Shown here: positions 8,678 through 17,170 of the stretch, in pieces
Layout: every line of letters starts with the position of its first letter
How positions within the stretch are numbered: position 1 is the first letter of the stretch
NCBI GenBank assembly: GCA_020161365.1
Contig: JAIUNU010000014.1
Location: forward strand, 62,001 to 126,000
Source: Pseudomonadota bacterium
GTDB taxonomy: Bacteria; Pseudomonadota; Alphaproteobacteria; Caulobacterales; Caulobacteraceae
Reading direction: 5' to 3'
Length of the DNA: 64,000 nt
The notes under the pieces: model-generated
Databases searched by the model: none
The model's input: only the letters and a program-made list of their open reading frames with translations
What the model was told of the DNA's origin: nothing
Position numbers and translations under genes: made by a program

Positions 8678-10141
8678 ATGGCCAGACCTCTGAATTTTCA
8701 CGAGGATCGTCTTTTCCCGTCCGATCCGACGACGCGATCCTACGCGCGTGGCCTCTATGCGCTGGTCAAGGATCTGCCGATCATCAGTCCGCACGGTCAC
8801 ACCGATCCGTCCTGGTTTGCGACCAACGCGCCCTTCCAGGACGCCACTGATCTGTTGCTGGCGCCCGACCACTACCTGTTCCGTATGCTCTACAGCCAAG
8901 GCGTCAGCCTGGAGGCGCTGAAGGTGCGCTCGAAGGCCGGTGTTCCCGAGACCGACCCCCGCGATGCTTGGCGGGTGTTCGCTTCGAACTTCCACCTCTT
9001 CCGCGGCACGCCGTCGTGGGTGTGGCTGAACCACGTGTTCGCCAAGGTCTTTGGCTTTACCGAGTTCCTCGACGCCTCGAACGCTGACGACTATTTCGAC
9101 CGCATCAACGCCGCGCTCGCCACGGACGCCTTCCGTCCGCGCGCGCTGTTCGACCGGTTCAACATCGAGACGCTGGCCACCACCGAGGGGCCGCACGAAA
9201 GCCTGCGGCATCACGCCGCCATCCGTGAAAGCGGCTGGGGCGGCCACGTGATCACCGCCTACCGTCCCGACGCGGTCATCGACTTCGAGGACGAGCGTGG
9301 CCCGCGCGCCTTCGAGCGGTTCGCCGAGACCTCGGGGCAGGACGTCTATAGCTGGAAGAGCTATCTGGAGGCGCACCGCCTGCGTCGCCAGGCGTTCATC
9401 GACGCCGGCGCCACCTCTTCCGATCACGGCCATCCGACGGCGGCGACCGCCGACCTCTCTGATGTCGAGGCCGAGGCGCTGTTCAACAGCCTGGTGAAGG
9501 GGGACGTCACGCCGGAGAAGGCCGAGCTCTTCCGCGCCCAGATGCTGACCGAGATGGCCAAGATGAGCCTGGACGACGGTCTGGTCATGCAGATCCATCC
9601 AGGCTCGCACCGCAATCACAATGTCGGCCTGCTGAACTCGCATGGCCGCGACAAGGGCGCGGACATCCCGATGCGCACCGAGTACGTCGATGCGCTGAAG
9701 CCGCTGCTGACCCGCCTGGGCAACGACCCGCGCCTGTCGATCATCCTGTTCACGCTGGACGAGACGACCTACAGCCGCGAGCTGGCCCCGCTGGCCGGCC
9801 ATTACCCGGTGCTGAAGCTGGGTCCGTCCTGGTGGTTCCACGACAGCCCGGAAGGCATGATGCGCTTCCGCGAGCAGGTCACCGAGACCGCCGGCTTCTA
9901 CAACACCGTTGGCTTCAACGACGACACCCGCGCCTTCCTGTCGATCCCGGCTCGCCACGACGTGGCCCGCCGTGTCGACAGCGCCTTCCTCGCCCGCATG
10001 GTCGCCGAGCACCGGATGGACCTTGTCGAGGCCGAGGAGCTGATCGTCGACCTGACCTACACCCTGCCCAAGAAGGCCTACAAGCTCGACCAGCGTCCGG
10101 ACTGGGCTCGTCCCACGACGCTGCGCGCCGCCGCCGAATAG
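8678..10141 (+). CDS. uxaC: Glucuronate/galacturonate isomerase
   Basis: 487-aa cytoplasmic uronate isomerase of the amidohydrolase superfamily, interconverting D-glucuronate with D-fructuronate and D-galacturonate with D-tagaturonate. It has family hallmarks from end to end: LNFHEDRLFPSDPTTRSYAR, the metal-binding ISPHGHTDPSWFA, LMQIHPGSHRNHN, KLGPSWWFHDSPEGMMRFRE and SIPARHDVARRVDS. Length matches the family (~470). An AAGGGAGAAGAC stretch precedes the ATG. First gene of an apparent uxaC-kduI-kduD unit behind operator 3. Confidence 0.96.
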   Translation: MARPLNFHEDRLFPSDPTTRSYARGLYALVKDLPIISPHGHTDPSWFATNAPFQDATDLLLAPDHYLFRMLYSQGVSLEALKVRSKAGVPETDPRDAWRVFASNFHLFRGTPSWVWLNHVFAKVFGFTEFLDASNADDYFDRINAALATDAFRPRALFDRFNIETLATTEGPHESLRHHAAIRESGWGGHVITAYRPDAVIDFEDERGPRAFERFAETSGQDVYSWKSYLEAHRLRRQAFIDAGATSSDHGHPTAATADLSDVEAEALFNSLVKGDVTPEKAELFRAQMLTEMAKMSLDDGLVMQIHPGSHRNHNVGLLNSHGRDKGADIPMRTEYVDALKPLLTRLGNDPRLSIILFTLDETTYSRELAPLAGHYPVLKLGPSWWFHDSPEGMMRFREQVTETAGFYNTVGFNDDTRAFLSIPARHDVARRVDSAFLARMVAEHRMDLVEAEELIVDLTYTLPKKAYKLDQRPDWARPTTLRAAAE

Positions 10142-10165
10142 AACACCCTTTCCGGAGACTTCCTG

Positions 10166-11005
10166 ATGTTCGCCAAGACCTATCACGCCACCCATCCGGA
10201 CATGATGTTCGCGGTCAGCAATGATGACCTGCGCGACCGCTACCTGATGCAGGGCCTGTTCCAGGAAGGCCAGATCGTCCTGACCTACAATCACGCCGAG
10301 CGCTTCGTCGTCGGCGGCGTCGTCGCGACCAGCCCGATCAAGCTTCCCGACCAGACCGAGCCCGCCTCGGCCGCCGGCCACCCGTTCCTGGAGCGCCGCG
10401 AACTGGGCCTGATCAATGTCGGGGAGACGACCGGCAAGGTCACCGTCGATGGCGTTGCCTACGAGATCGTGCCGCGTGACGGCCTGTACGTCACCATGGG
10501 CGCCAAGGACGTCACCTTCGAAGGCGTCGACGGCGCCGCGCGCTTCTACCTGGTCAGCCTGCCGGCCCACGCCGCGTTCGAGACCAAGAAGCTGGCCTTC
10601 GCGGACGCGATCCCGCTGGAGCGTGGCGCGCTGGAGACTTCCAACGAGCGCACGATCTACCAGTACATCGTGCCGACCACCTGCAAGTCGGCCCAACTGC
10701 TTCTGGGCATGACCGTGCTGAAGCCGGGCAGCGTCTGGAACACCATGCCGCCCCACCTGCACGACCGCCGCTCGGAAGCCTATTTCTACTTCGGCCTGGG
10801 CGAGAACGACCGGGTCTTCCACTACATGGGCGAGCCGGACGAGATGCGTCACATCGTGATCGCCAACGAGGAAGCCGTGATGAGCCCGCCGTGGTCGATC
10901 CACATGGGCTCGGGCACCGCCAACTATACCTTCATCTGGGCGATGGGCGGTGAGAACCTCGACTACACCGACATGAACGTGCTGGACATCTGCCAGCTGA
11001 AATAG
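10166..11005 (+). CDS. kduI: 4-deoxy-L-threo-5-hexosulose-uronate ketol-isomerase (KduI)
   Basis: 279-aa cupin-fold isomerase converting 5-keto-4-deoxyuronate, released from unsaturated uronides, to 2,5-diketo-3-deoxygluconate. Zinc-binding and family motifs: GLYVTMGAKDVTFEG, YQYIVPTTCKSAQLLLGMT, NTMPPHLHDRRSEAYFYF, VIANEEAVMSPPWSIHMGSG and FIWAMGGENLDYTDMN. It starts 24 nt after uxaC behind a TTCCGGAGACT ribosome binding site, so it is cotranscribed. Its presence implies use of pectin-, alginate- or glycosaminoglycan-derived unsaturated uronates as well as plain hexuronates. Confidence 0.95.
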   Translation: MFAKTYHATHPDMMFAVSNDDLRDRYLMQGLFQEGQIVLTYNHAERFVVGGVVATSPIKLPDQTEPASAAGHPFLERRELGLINVGETTGKVTVDGVAYEIVPRDGLYVTMGAKDVTFEGVDGAARFYLVSLPAHAAFETKKLAFADAIPLERGALETSNERTIYQYIVPTTCKSAQLLLGMTVLKPGSVWNTMPPHLHDRRSEAYFYFGLGENDRVFHYMGEPDEMRHIVIANEEAVMSPPWSIHMGSGTANYTFIWAMGGENLDYTDMNVLDICQLK

Positions 11006-11026
11006 GGGCTTGGCCCACCGCGCTCC

Positions 11027-11134
11027 GGTGTCATCCCGGCAGGAGCGCAGCGTAGAGCCGGGACCCAGGGGCGGCCGCCTTGCCGCTAGCCCCTGAGTCC
11101 CGGATCGACCTCTGAGGTCGTTCGGGATGACACC
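11027..11134. repeat. Palindromic intergenic repeat between kduI and kduD
   Basis: Outer 12-bp arms GGTGTCATCCCG (11027-11038) and CGGGATGACACC (11123-11134) are exact inverted repeats. Nested inside are GGGACCCAGGGGC and GCCCCTGAGTCCC-type arms, giving a long imperfect hairpin of ~108 bp. The 'GTGTCATCCCGGC...GCCGGGATGACAC' theme recurs at 18524-18565, so this is a dispersed REP-like element. It sits inside the predicted operon and could stabilise the upstream mRNA. Confidence 0.8.
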
Positions 11135-11155
11135 CATTTTGGACAGGAACTGACA

Positions 11156-11923
11156 ATGGCCAATCCGTTCAGCCTCGAAGGCAAGGTCGCGCTCGTCACC
11201 GGCGCCAACACCGGGATCGGGCAGGGGATCGCCATCGCCCTGGCCGCCGCCGGCGCGGACATCGCCGCTGCGGGCCGTAGCGAGCCGACCGAAACGCAGG
11301 CCGCCGTCGAGGGGATGGGCCGCAAGTTCCTGTCGATCAAGGCCGACTTCAGCTCGATCGAGCCCGTCCAGCGCGTGGTCGACGAGACCGTCGCCGCGTT
11401 CGGCAAGGTCGACATCCTGGTCAATAACGCCGGCATCATCCGTCGCGCGGACTCGATCGAGTTCAGCGAAGCTGACTGGGACGCAGTGATGGACACCAAT
11501 CTCAAGGTCGTCTTCTTCCTGACCCAGGCCTTCGCCAAGCAGGCCCTGAAGCAGGGTTTCGAGGGCGGTCAGGCCAAGGTGATCAACATCGCCTCGCTGC
11601 TCTCGTTCCAGGGCGGCATTCGCGTGCCGTCCTACACCGCCTCCAAGTCGGGTCTGGCGGGCCTGACCAAAATCCTGGCCAACGAATGGGCGACCAAGGG
11701 GATCAACGTCAACGCCATCGCGCCGGGCTATTTCGATACGAATAATACCGAGGCTCTGCGCGCCGACCAGGATCGCAACGCCGCCATACTGGCCCGTATT
11801 CCAGCCGGTCGCTGGGGCCGTCCGGAGGATATCGGCGGCGCGGCGGTGTTCCTCGCCTCGTCCGCTTCGGACTATGTTCAGGGCATTACTCTGCCCGTGG
11901 ACGGCGGCTGGCTGGCTCGCTAG
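11156..11923 (+). CDS. kduD: 2-dehydro-3-deoxy-D-gluconate 5-dehydrogenase (KduD)
   Basis: 255-aa classical short-chain dehydrogenase reducing 2,5-diketo-3-deoxygluconate to 2-keto-3-deoxygluconate, the step after KduI. N-terminal nucleotide loop VTGANTGIGQGIA, LVNNAGIIRR, catalytic Ser in NIASLLSFQGG, YTASKSGLAGLTKILANEWA with the catalytic Tyr/Lys pair, INVNAIAPGYFDTNNTEALR, and the C-terminal QGITLPVDGGWLAR, all typical of KduD. It follows kduI after a 150-bp gap filled by a palindromic repeat. Downstream (11947-11990) are two stem-loops. Confidence 0.92.
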   Translation: MANPFSLEGKVALVTGANTGIGQGIAIALAAAGADIAAAGRSEPTETQAAVEGMGRKFLSIKADFSSIEPVQRVVDETVAAFGKVDILVNNAGIIRRADSIEFSEADWDAVMDTNLKVVFFLTQAFAKQALKQGFEGGQAKVINIASLLSFQGGIRVPSYTASKSGLAGLTKILANEWATKGINVNAIAPGYFDTNNTEALRADQDRNAAILARIPAGRWGRPEDIGGAAVFLASSASDYVQGITLPVDGGWLAR

Positions 11924-11946
11924 CGAAAGAAAAACGCGCAATAAGG

Positions 11947-11990
11947 CGATGGTAGCGCAACCATCGTGCCGGGCGGCTTTTCCCGCCCGG
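11947..11990 (+). terminator. Tandem stem-loops after kduD
   Basis: CGATGGT/ACCATCG (loop AGCGCA) is followed at once by CCGGGCGG/CCGCCCGG (loop CTTTTC). They are well placed to end the uxaC-kduI-kduD transcript, but there is no clear U-tract, so this may instead be a processing or stabilising structure. Confidence 0.4.
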
Positions 11991-12109
11991 TGAAGCACGC
12001 TAGAGGGCGCCGCTACGTCAAGCGCCGGGGAACGGCCCGGCGCGACGACGTGTTCTCGAGATCCATTTCTGATCGGGGTCGCCTTTTGCGCGGCCCCTGG
12101 AGTCCGCGC

Positions 12110-14839
12110 ATGCGCAACCCGGCCCTGTCGATCGCCGTCGATCGTCCGACCAGCCGCCACGTCCGTCAGAACGCCAATCTGCTCAGCGACCTGCTGATCG
12201 AGGCGATCACCTATCTGGAGGGCGCGGAGAAGGCCGAACTGGTGGCGAAGGCGCGCAAGGCCGCGTCCCGGGAGGATGCCGCCACAGGCGACGCGCCGCA
12301 GCTCGACCACCTGTTCGCCGACCTGACGACCGATGAGGCGGTGTTCCTGGCGAGGGCCTTCGCCAGCCATTCGCTGCTGGCCAATATCGGCGAGGACGTC
12401 GCGGGCCGTCGGCGCCACGCCGAGGCTGACGCCCAGCCCGGCGACGACCGCCCGCGCACGCTCGTCGACGCCGTCAAGGCGCTGAAGGCCGCCGGCAAGT
12501 CCGACGCCGACCTCGCCAAGGTGTTCGCGGCGATGAATGTCGTGCCGGTGCTGACCGCGCACCCGACCGAAGTGCGCCGCCGCAGCATGGTGGACCGCGA
12601 GACCGAGATCTCGCGGCTGATGGCCCTTCGCCGCCATCACCTGCCGCCGGACCTGGACGCCGAGATTCGCGAGAGCCTGTTCCGCGAGATCGCCCTGATG
12701 TGGCGGACGCGCCTCTACCGTCCCGAGCGGATCACGGTGAAGGACGAGATCCGCAACGCGCTGTCGATCGTCCGCACCTCGATCCTGCCGGCGATCATCG
12801 ACCTCTACGGCGACTGGACTGCGAAGATCGGCACGCACGGCCAGTTGGCGCCGCTGCTGAAGATGGGCTCGTGGCTGGGCGGTGACCGCGACGGCCACCC
12901 GGGCGTCAACGGCCAGACGCTGAAGCTGGCTTTCGCATCGCAGTCCCGCGTGATTCTCGACTGGTACGCCGGCGAGGTGCGCAAGCTGTGGTCCAATCTC
13001 GCCGTGTCGACCGCCTATACGCCGGTGTCCGAGGAGCTGCTGGCCCTGGCCGCCCAGGCCAAGGATCCTTCGGTTCATCGTATCGACGAGCCCTACCGCC
13101 TGGCGCTGGAGCTGATCTTCGACCGCCTGACCGCCGTTTCCCAAAAGCTGACCGGCGCGCCGGTGGCTTTCGCGACGGGTGTGACCAGCGTCGAGCCCTA
13201 CGCGCATCCGGACGCCTTCGTCGCCGACCTCTCGGTCATCATCGACAGCCTTGAGCGCAACGGCGGCGAGCGCCTGGTCGGCTCTGCCCTGCGTACGCTG
13301 GTCGAGGTCGCCAAGGCCTGTGGCTTCCACCTGATGAGCCTGGACCTGCGCCAGAACGCTGATGTGCATGAGCGCACCCTCGACGAGCTGTTCCGCCGGG
13401 CGGGCACGGGCGTCGACTATCTGAAGCTCGACGAGGAGGCGCGCTGCAAGGTGCTGATCGACGAGCTGTCGCACCAACGCCCGTTGGTCTCGCCGTTCAC
13501 GGCCTATGACGAAGAGACGACCAAGGAGCTGGCGACCATGGAGGCGGCCGCCCAGGCGGTGCGCGATTATGGCCACGGATGCCTGGGCGCCTACATCATC
13601 TCGAAGTCGGCGACCCTGTCGGACATGCTCGAGCCGCTGGTTTTGCTCAAGCAGGTCGGGCTGGTCTGGGGCGGTGCGGCGCCGCGCGCCTCGGTCAAGG
13701 TCGCGCCGCTGTTCGAGACCATCGGCGACCTCGAGAACGGCCCGGCGGTGCTGCGCCAGTGGCTGGAGCTGCCGCTCAGCCGGACGATCCTGGGCGATCG
13801 GCCGGTGCAGGAGATCATGCTCGGTTACTCCGACAGCAATAAGGATGGCGGCTATGTCGCCAGCCGGCGCGGCGTGGCCACCGGCGCCTCGGCGCTGGCC
13901 CACGAGGCCGACCGGATGGGCGTAGGCTTGCAGCTGTTCCACGGCCGCGGCGGCAGCGTCGGGCGGGGCGGGGGGCCGGCCGCTGAGGCCGTGCTCGCCC
14001 AACCGGCCGGCACCGTCCAGGGACGCATCCGCATGACCGAGCAGGGCGAGATGATCGCTCGCCGTTTCGGCGACCAGCCGACCGCCCGCCGTAATCTCGA
14101 CGGTCTGGCCGCCGCCGTGCTGATGGCCAGCGAGCGTCCGGTCCCGCAGCGCGACCCCAAGGTCGAGGCCGCCATGACCGCCCTGGCCGAGGCTTCGTTC
14201 CACGGCTATCGGGCGCTGGTCTACGATGACCCGGCCTTCGAAGACTTCTTCTGGTCGGTCACCCCGATCAGCGAGATCGTGGGCCTCAACATCGGGAGCC
14301 GGCCGGCCAGCCGCACCGCCAGTCGGAAGATCGAGGACCTGCGGGCCATCCCGTGGGTGTTCAGCTGGTCGCAGGCGCGGTTCATGCTGCCGGGCTGGTA
14401 CGGCTTTGCCTCTGGCGTTGAGCGAGCGGGCCTGTCGGTCGAGCAACTGCGCGATCTGGCCGGCAATTTCGACTTCTTTGCTTCGTTGTTGTCGAACATG
14501 GAGCTGGCCCTGGCCCAGAGCCAGATGGACATCGCCGCCCGCTATGTGGCCCTGTCGCCGGATAAGGCCGACGCCGAACGGATCTTCGCGACCATCCGGC
14601 GTGAGCACGAGGCGGCGACCGGGCTGGCCCTGGCCATCCGGGGTGGAACCGCTCTGCTCGACAATCAGCAGGACCTCTCCGAATCCGTGGCGCTGGCCAG
14701 CCGCTCGGTCGACCCGCTGAACCATCTGCAGCTGGAGCTCCTGTCCCGCCGTCGGGCCGGGGACAGCGACGAAGCGCTTCGTCTGGCCATTCAGCTGACC
14801 GTCGCCGGCATTGCGGCGGGGCTGCGTAACACCGGGTGA
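12110..14839 (+). CDS. ppc: Phosphoenolpyruvate carboxylase
   Basis: 909-aa PEP carboxylase, making oxaloacetate from PEP and bicarbonate (anaplerosis). Catalytic motifs are all present: LTAHPTEVRRRSM (active-site His), GSWLGGDRDGHPGV, MLGYSDSNKDGGYVASR, the FHGRGGSVGRGGGP loop, and the C-terminal ALRNTG resembling the conserved QNTG end. The ATG at 12110 is chosen because homology-like sequence starts just after it; the open frame extends upstream to 11966 without family features. It lies between kduD and eda-kdgK but no ACCGGT operator is in front of it, so its link to the regulon may be position only. Followed by an intrinsic terminator. Confidence 0.95.
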   Translation: MRNPALSIAVDRPTSRHVRQNANLLSDLLIEAITYLEGAEKAELVAKARKAASREDAATGDAPQLDHLFADLTTDEAVFLARAFASHSLLANIGEDVAGRRRHAEADAQPGDDRPRTLVDAVKALKAAGKSDADLAKVFAAMNVVPVLTAHPTEVRRRSMVDRETEISRLMALRRHHLPPDLDAEIRESLFREIALMWRTRLYRPERITVKDEIRNALSIVRTSILPAIIDLYGDWTAKIGTHGQLAPLLKMGSWLGGDRDGHPGVNGQTLKLAFASQSRVILDWYAGEVRKLWSNLAVSTAYTPVSEELLALAAQAKDPSVHRIDEPYRLALELIFDRLTAVSQKLTGAPVAFATGVTSVEPYAHPDAFVADLSVIIDSLERNGGERLVGSALRTLVEVAKACGFHLMSLDLRQNADVHERTLDELFRRAGTGVDYLKLDEEARCKVLIDELSHQRPLVSPFTAYDEETTKELATMEAAAQAVRDYGHGCLGAYIISKSATLSDMLEPLVLLKQVGLVWGGAAPRASVKVAPLFETIGDLENGPAVLRQWLELPLSRTILGDRPVQEIMLGYSDSNKDGGYVASRRGVATGASALAHEADRMGVGLQLFHGRGGSVGRGGGPAAEAVLAQPAGTVQGRIRMTEQGEMIARRFGDQPTARRNLDGLAAAVLMASERPVPQRDPKVEAAMTALAEASFHGYRALVYDDPAFEDFFWSVTPISEIVGLNIGSRPASRTASRKIEDLRAIPWVFSWSQARFMLPGWYGFASGVERAGLSVEQLRDLAGNFDFFASLLSNMELALAQSQMDIAARYVALSPDKADAERIFATIRREHEAATGLALAIRGGTALLDNQQDLSESVALASRSVDPLNHLQLELLSRRRAGDSDEALRLAIQLTVAGIAAGLRNTG

Positions 14840-14854
14840 GGAACCGGTGTTTTT
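14828..14854 (+). terminator. Rho-independent terminator of ppc
   Basis: AACACCGG (14828-14835), loop of 8 nt containing the ppc TGA, then CCGGTGTT (14844-14851) running into TTTT. The hairpin overlaps the last ppc codons. Confidence 0.7.
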
Positions 14855-14951
14855 CCAGTTTGCTGAAAGTTCGTGATTCCAAGCGGTTAGTAAGGTTCAT
14901 TTCGTCTTCGAAGGGCGCTTGCGCTCCGGATCGGTTTCTGATTATCTGCCA

Positions 14952-15000
14952 ATGACACCGGTGGCGAAGTGGCCTAGCCACTTTTGGTAACCGGTGTCAT
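14952..15000. promoter_or_regulatory. Compound double operator before eda-kdgK
   Basis: Two ACCGGT operators, ATGACACCGGTGGCGA (14952-14967) and TGGTAACCGGTGTCAT (14985-15000), are arranged head to head with centres 33 bp apart. Between them is a perfect dyad AAGTGGC-CTA-GCCACTT (14967-14983), so the whole 49 bp is one large imperfect palindrome around 14975. Nearest gene is eda, 383 bp downstream. Read as the strongest control point of the hexuronate regulon. Confidence 0.7.
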
Positions 15001-15035
15001 GCGTTTCGGTTCGGCTTGGCGGTCGGTCCGTCTCG

Positions 15036-15106
15036 TTTGCGGCTCTTTGAGCTCGCTCCTGCGCAAACTTTTTGGGGCGTCGGCGAAATCCGACGCCCTC
15101 AATTTT
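15036..15106 (+). terminator. Structured leader with terminator-like hairpin upstream of eda
   Basis: TTTGCG/CGCAAA (15036-15041 with 15062-15067) is followed by a perfect 9-bp stem GGGCGTCGG/CCGACGCCC (15075-15083 with 15090-15098; loop CGAAAT) and then TCAATTTT. It lies between the double operator and the eda coding region. It could be an attenuator, the end of a short RNA started at the operator promoter, or a terminator with a second promoter downstream. From 15107 to 15382 I see no convincing gene. Confidence 0.5.
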
Positions 15107-15382
15107 GCGATCCGGGCGAGCGCGGAGAGCGCGGAAGTAGGCCAAGGGGAAGGAAGCGACAGCGACGGAAGATCGCGCGAGGGGCCGACGCACGGAGGAC
15201 CGCGACCGGTCCGAGCCCGCTTCGCCCGGTGACCTTAGTTTGACGTAGCGGCAAGCGCGGTGTGGCGCCCGAGCGCGACGCGGTCTAAGGGAACCCCCTG
15301 AGCCAATTCCGGCGAAATATTGCTCGCGTGGCGGCCCGTGCGGCCGTTCGCGCAAGAACGATCCTTCGGGAAGGAGTTTGAG

Positions 15383-16057
15383 ATGGTGAAAGACCGTATG
15401 GCGGTGCTGACCGCCCTGATGGACCAGGGCGTCATTCCGGTGTTCTACCACCCGGACGTCGAGGTCTGTAAGAACGTGATCCAGGCCTGCGCCGACGGCG
15501 GCGCGCCCTGCATCGAGTTCACCAATCGCGGCGATTTCGCCAGCCACGTCTTCTACGAAGTCACCCGTCACTTCGATAAGGCCGATCCGCGCGTCATCAT
15601 GGGCGTGGGCTCGATCGTCGATGCGCCGACCGCCGGCATCTACATCGCCAACGGCGCCAAGTTCGTCGTCGGCCCGATCCTGAACGCCGATGTCGCCAAG
15701 GTCTGCAACCGGCGCAAGATCCCTTATTCGCCGGGCTGCGGTTCGGCCTCGGAAATCTCGTACGCCGAGGAGCTGGGCTGCGAGATCGTCAAGGTGTTCC
15801 CGGGTTCGTCGGTCGGCGGCCCCGATTTCGTCAAGGCGGTGCTGGGCCCGATGCCCTGGACCCGCATCATGCCGACGGGCGGCGTCGATCCGGACGAGGC
15901 CTCGGTGAAGAAGTGGTTCGGTGCGGGCATCGTCGCCGCCGGCATGGGCTCCAAGCTGATCACGCAAGAGCTGCTGGACGCCAAGGACTACGCGGGCATC
16001 TCCAAGAAGGTTCGCGAGACCGTCGATCTGATCAAGAAGGTTCGTGGGAAGGCCTAA
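15383..16057 (+). CDS. eda: KDPG aldolase (Eda/KdgA)
   Basis: 224-aa class I aldolase splitting 2-keto-3-deoxy-6-phosphogluconate to pyruvate and glyceraldehyde-3-phosphate, the last step of the Entner-Doudoroff and uronate routes. TIM-barrel features: VIPVFYHPDVEVCKNVIQAC, GAPCIEFTNRGDFA, FVVGPILNADVAKVCNRRKI (Schiff-base region) followed by PYSPGCGSASEI, VKVFPGSSVGGPDFVKA and RIMPTGGVDPDEASV. ATG 15383 is preceded by GGGAAGGAG at ideal spacing, so the longer frame from 15320 is rejected. The sequence is of the longer, Bacteroidetes/Caulobacter-like KDPG aldolase kind rather than the enterobacterial one. kdgK follows after 6 nt. Confidence 0.92.
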   Translation: MVKDRMAVLTALMDQGVIPVFYHPDVEVCKNVIQACADGGAPCIEFTNRGDFASHVFYEVTRHFDKADPRVIMGVGSIVDAPTAGIYIANGAKFVVGPILNADVAKVCNRRKIPYSPGCGSASEISYAEELGCEIVKVFPGSSVGGPDFVKAVLGPMPWTRIMPTGGVDPDEASVKKWFGAGIVAAGMGSKLITQELLDAKDYAGISKKVRETVDLIKKVRGKA

Positions 16058-16063
16058 GACCAA

Positions 16064-17170
16064 ATGACCGACAATATCCTCAACATCCGCCCGGCTTCGG
16101 AGACGAAGTGGGACTGCGCCAGCTTCGGTGAAGTGATGCTGCGTTTCGACCCCGGCTTCGGCCGGGTTCGTAACGCCCGTCAGTTCCAGGTCTGGGAAGG
16201 TGGCGGCGAATACAACGTCGCCCGCGCTTTCAAGAAGTGCTGGGGCAAGCGCTCGACGGCCGTCACCGCCCTGCCGGTGAACGACCTGGGCTGGCTGGTT
16301 GAGGATCTGATGATGCAGGGCGGTGTCGACACCTCCCACATCATCTGGCGCGATTTCGACGGCCTGGGCCGTAACACGCGCGTCGGTCTGAACTTCACCG
16401 AAAAGGGCTTCGGCGTTCGCCCGGCCCTGGGCTGCAGCGACCGGGGTCACTCGGCCGCCTCGCAGATCCGTCCCGGTGAAGTGAACTGGGAAAAGCTGTT
16501 CGGCGAAGAAGGCGTGCGCTGGTTCCACACCGGCGGCATCTTCGCGGCCCTGGCTTCGAACACCGCTGAAGCCGTGATCGAAGCCGTCGAAGTGGCTCGC
16601 AAGTACGGCACCGTCGTCTCTTACGACCTGAACTACCGCGCCAGCCTGTGGAAGTCGCAGGGCGGCAAGGAAGGGGCCCAGAAGGTCAATCGTCACATCG
16701 CCCAGTACGTCGATGTGATGATCGGCAACGAGGAAGACTTCACCGCCTGCCTCGGCTTTGAAGTGGAAGGCCTGGACGAGCACATCAGCTCGATCGACCC
16801 GGCCAACTTCAAGAAGATGATCCAGACGGCCGTGAAGGAGTTCCCGAACTTCAAGGTCGCCGCCACCACCCTGCGCAACGCCAAGACCGCCTCGGTCAAC
16901 GACTGGTCGGCGATCCTGTACGCCGGCGGCGAGTTCTACGCCTCGATGATGCGCGAGAACCTCGAGATCTATGACCGCGTCGGCGGCGGCGACGGCTTCG
17001 CCTCGGGCCTGGCCTTCGGTTTCATGGAAGGCAAGGGCCCCCAGGCCGCCGTCGAGTACGGCGCGGCTCACGGCGCCCTGGCCATGACCACGCCTGGCGA
17101 CACCTCGATGGTGCGCAAGGAAGAGGTCGAGGCCGTGATGAAGGGCAAGGGCGCGCGGGTCATCCGCTAA
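16064..17170 (+). CDS. kdgK: 2-keto-3-deoxygluconate kinase (PfkB family)
   Basis: 368-aa ribokinase-like sugar kinase, phosphorylating 2-keto-3-deoxygluconate with ATP to KDPG, the substrate of Eda. PfkB features: FGEVMLRFDPGFGRVRNARQ, WEGGGEYNVARAFKKCWG, TAVTALPVNDLG, VVSYDLNYRASLWKSQGG, IGNEEDFTACLGF and the anion-hole/catalytic motif DRVGGGDGFASGLAFG with the catalytic Asp. Starts 6 nt after eda, clearly cotranscribed. Its 3' end overlaps a small opposite-strand ORF by 11 nt, and an intrinsic terminator follows at 17200-17234. Confidence 0.92.
   Translation: MTDNILNIRPASETKWDCASFGEVMLRFDPGFGRVRNARQFQVWEGGGEYNVARAFKKCWGKRSTAVTALPVNDLGWLVEDLMMQGGVDTSHIIWRDFDGLGRNTRVGLNFTEKGFGVRPALGCSDRGHSAASQIRPGEVNWEKLFGEEGVRWFHTGGIFAALASNTAEAVIEAVEVARKYGTVVSYDLNYRASLWKSQGGKEGAQKVNRHIAQYVDVMIGNEEDFTACLGFEVEGLDEHISSIDPANFKKMIQTAVKEFPNFKVAATTLRNAKTASVNDWSAILYAGGEFYASMMRENLEIYDRVGGGDGFASGLAFGFMEGKGPQAAVEYGAAHGALAMTTPGDTSMVRKEEVEAVMKGKGARVIR

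Noticed and set aside
7928..14725. Open minus-strand frame of 2265 codons antisense to lacI, uxaC, kduI, kduD and ppc
   Set aside because: The sense strand holds five clear enzymes. The antisense product is Arg/Gly/Gln/His-rich with no family motif, the usual mirror of GC-rich third codon positions.
14841..14856. GGAACCGGTGTTTT after ppc as an operator
   Set aside because: It is the right arm of the ppc terminator; the match to the operator is limited to one half.
15016..15243. 75-codon ORF in the eda leader
   Set aside because: Lies across the terminator-like hairpin, lacks a ribosome binding site and reads as basic low-complexity sequence.
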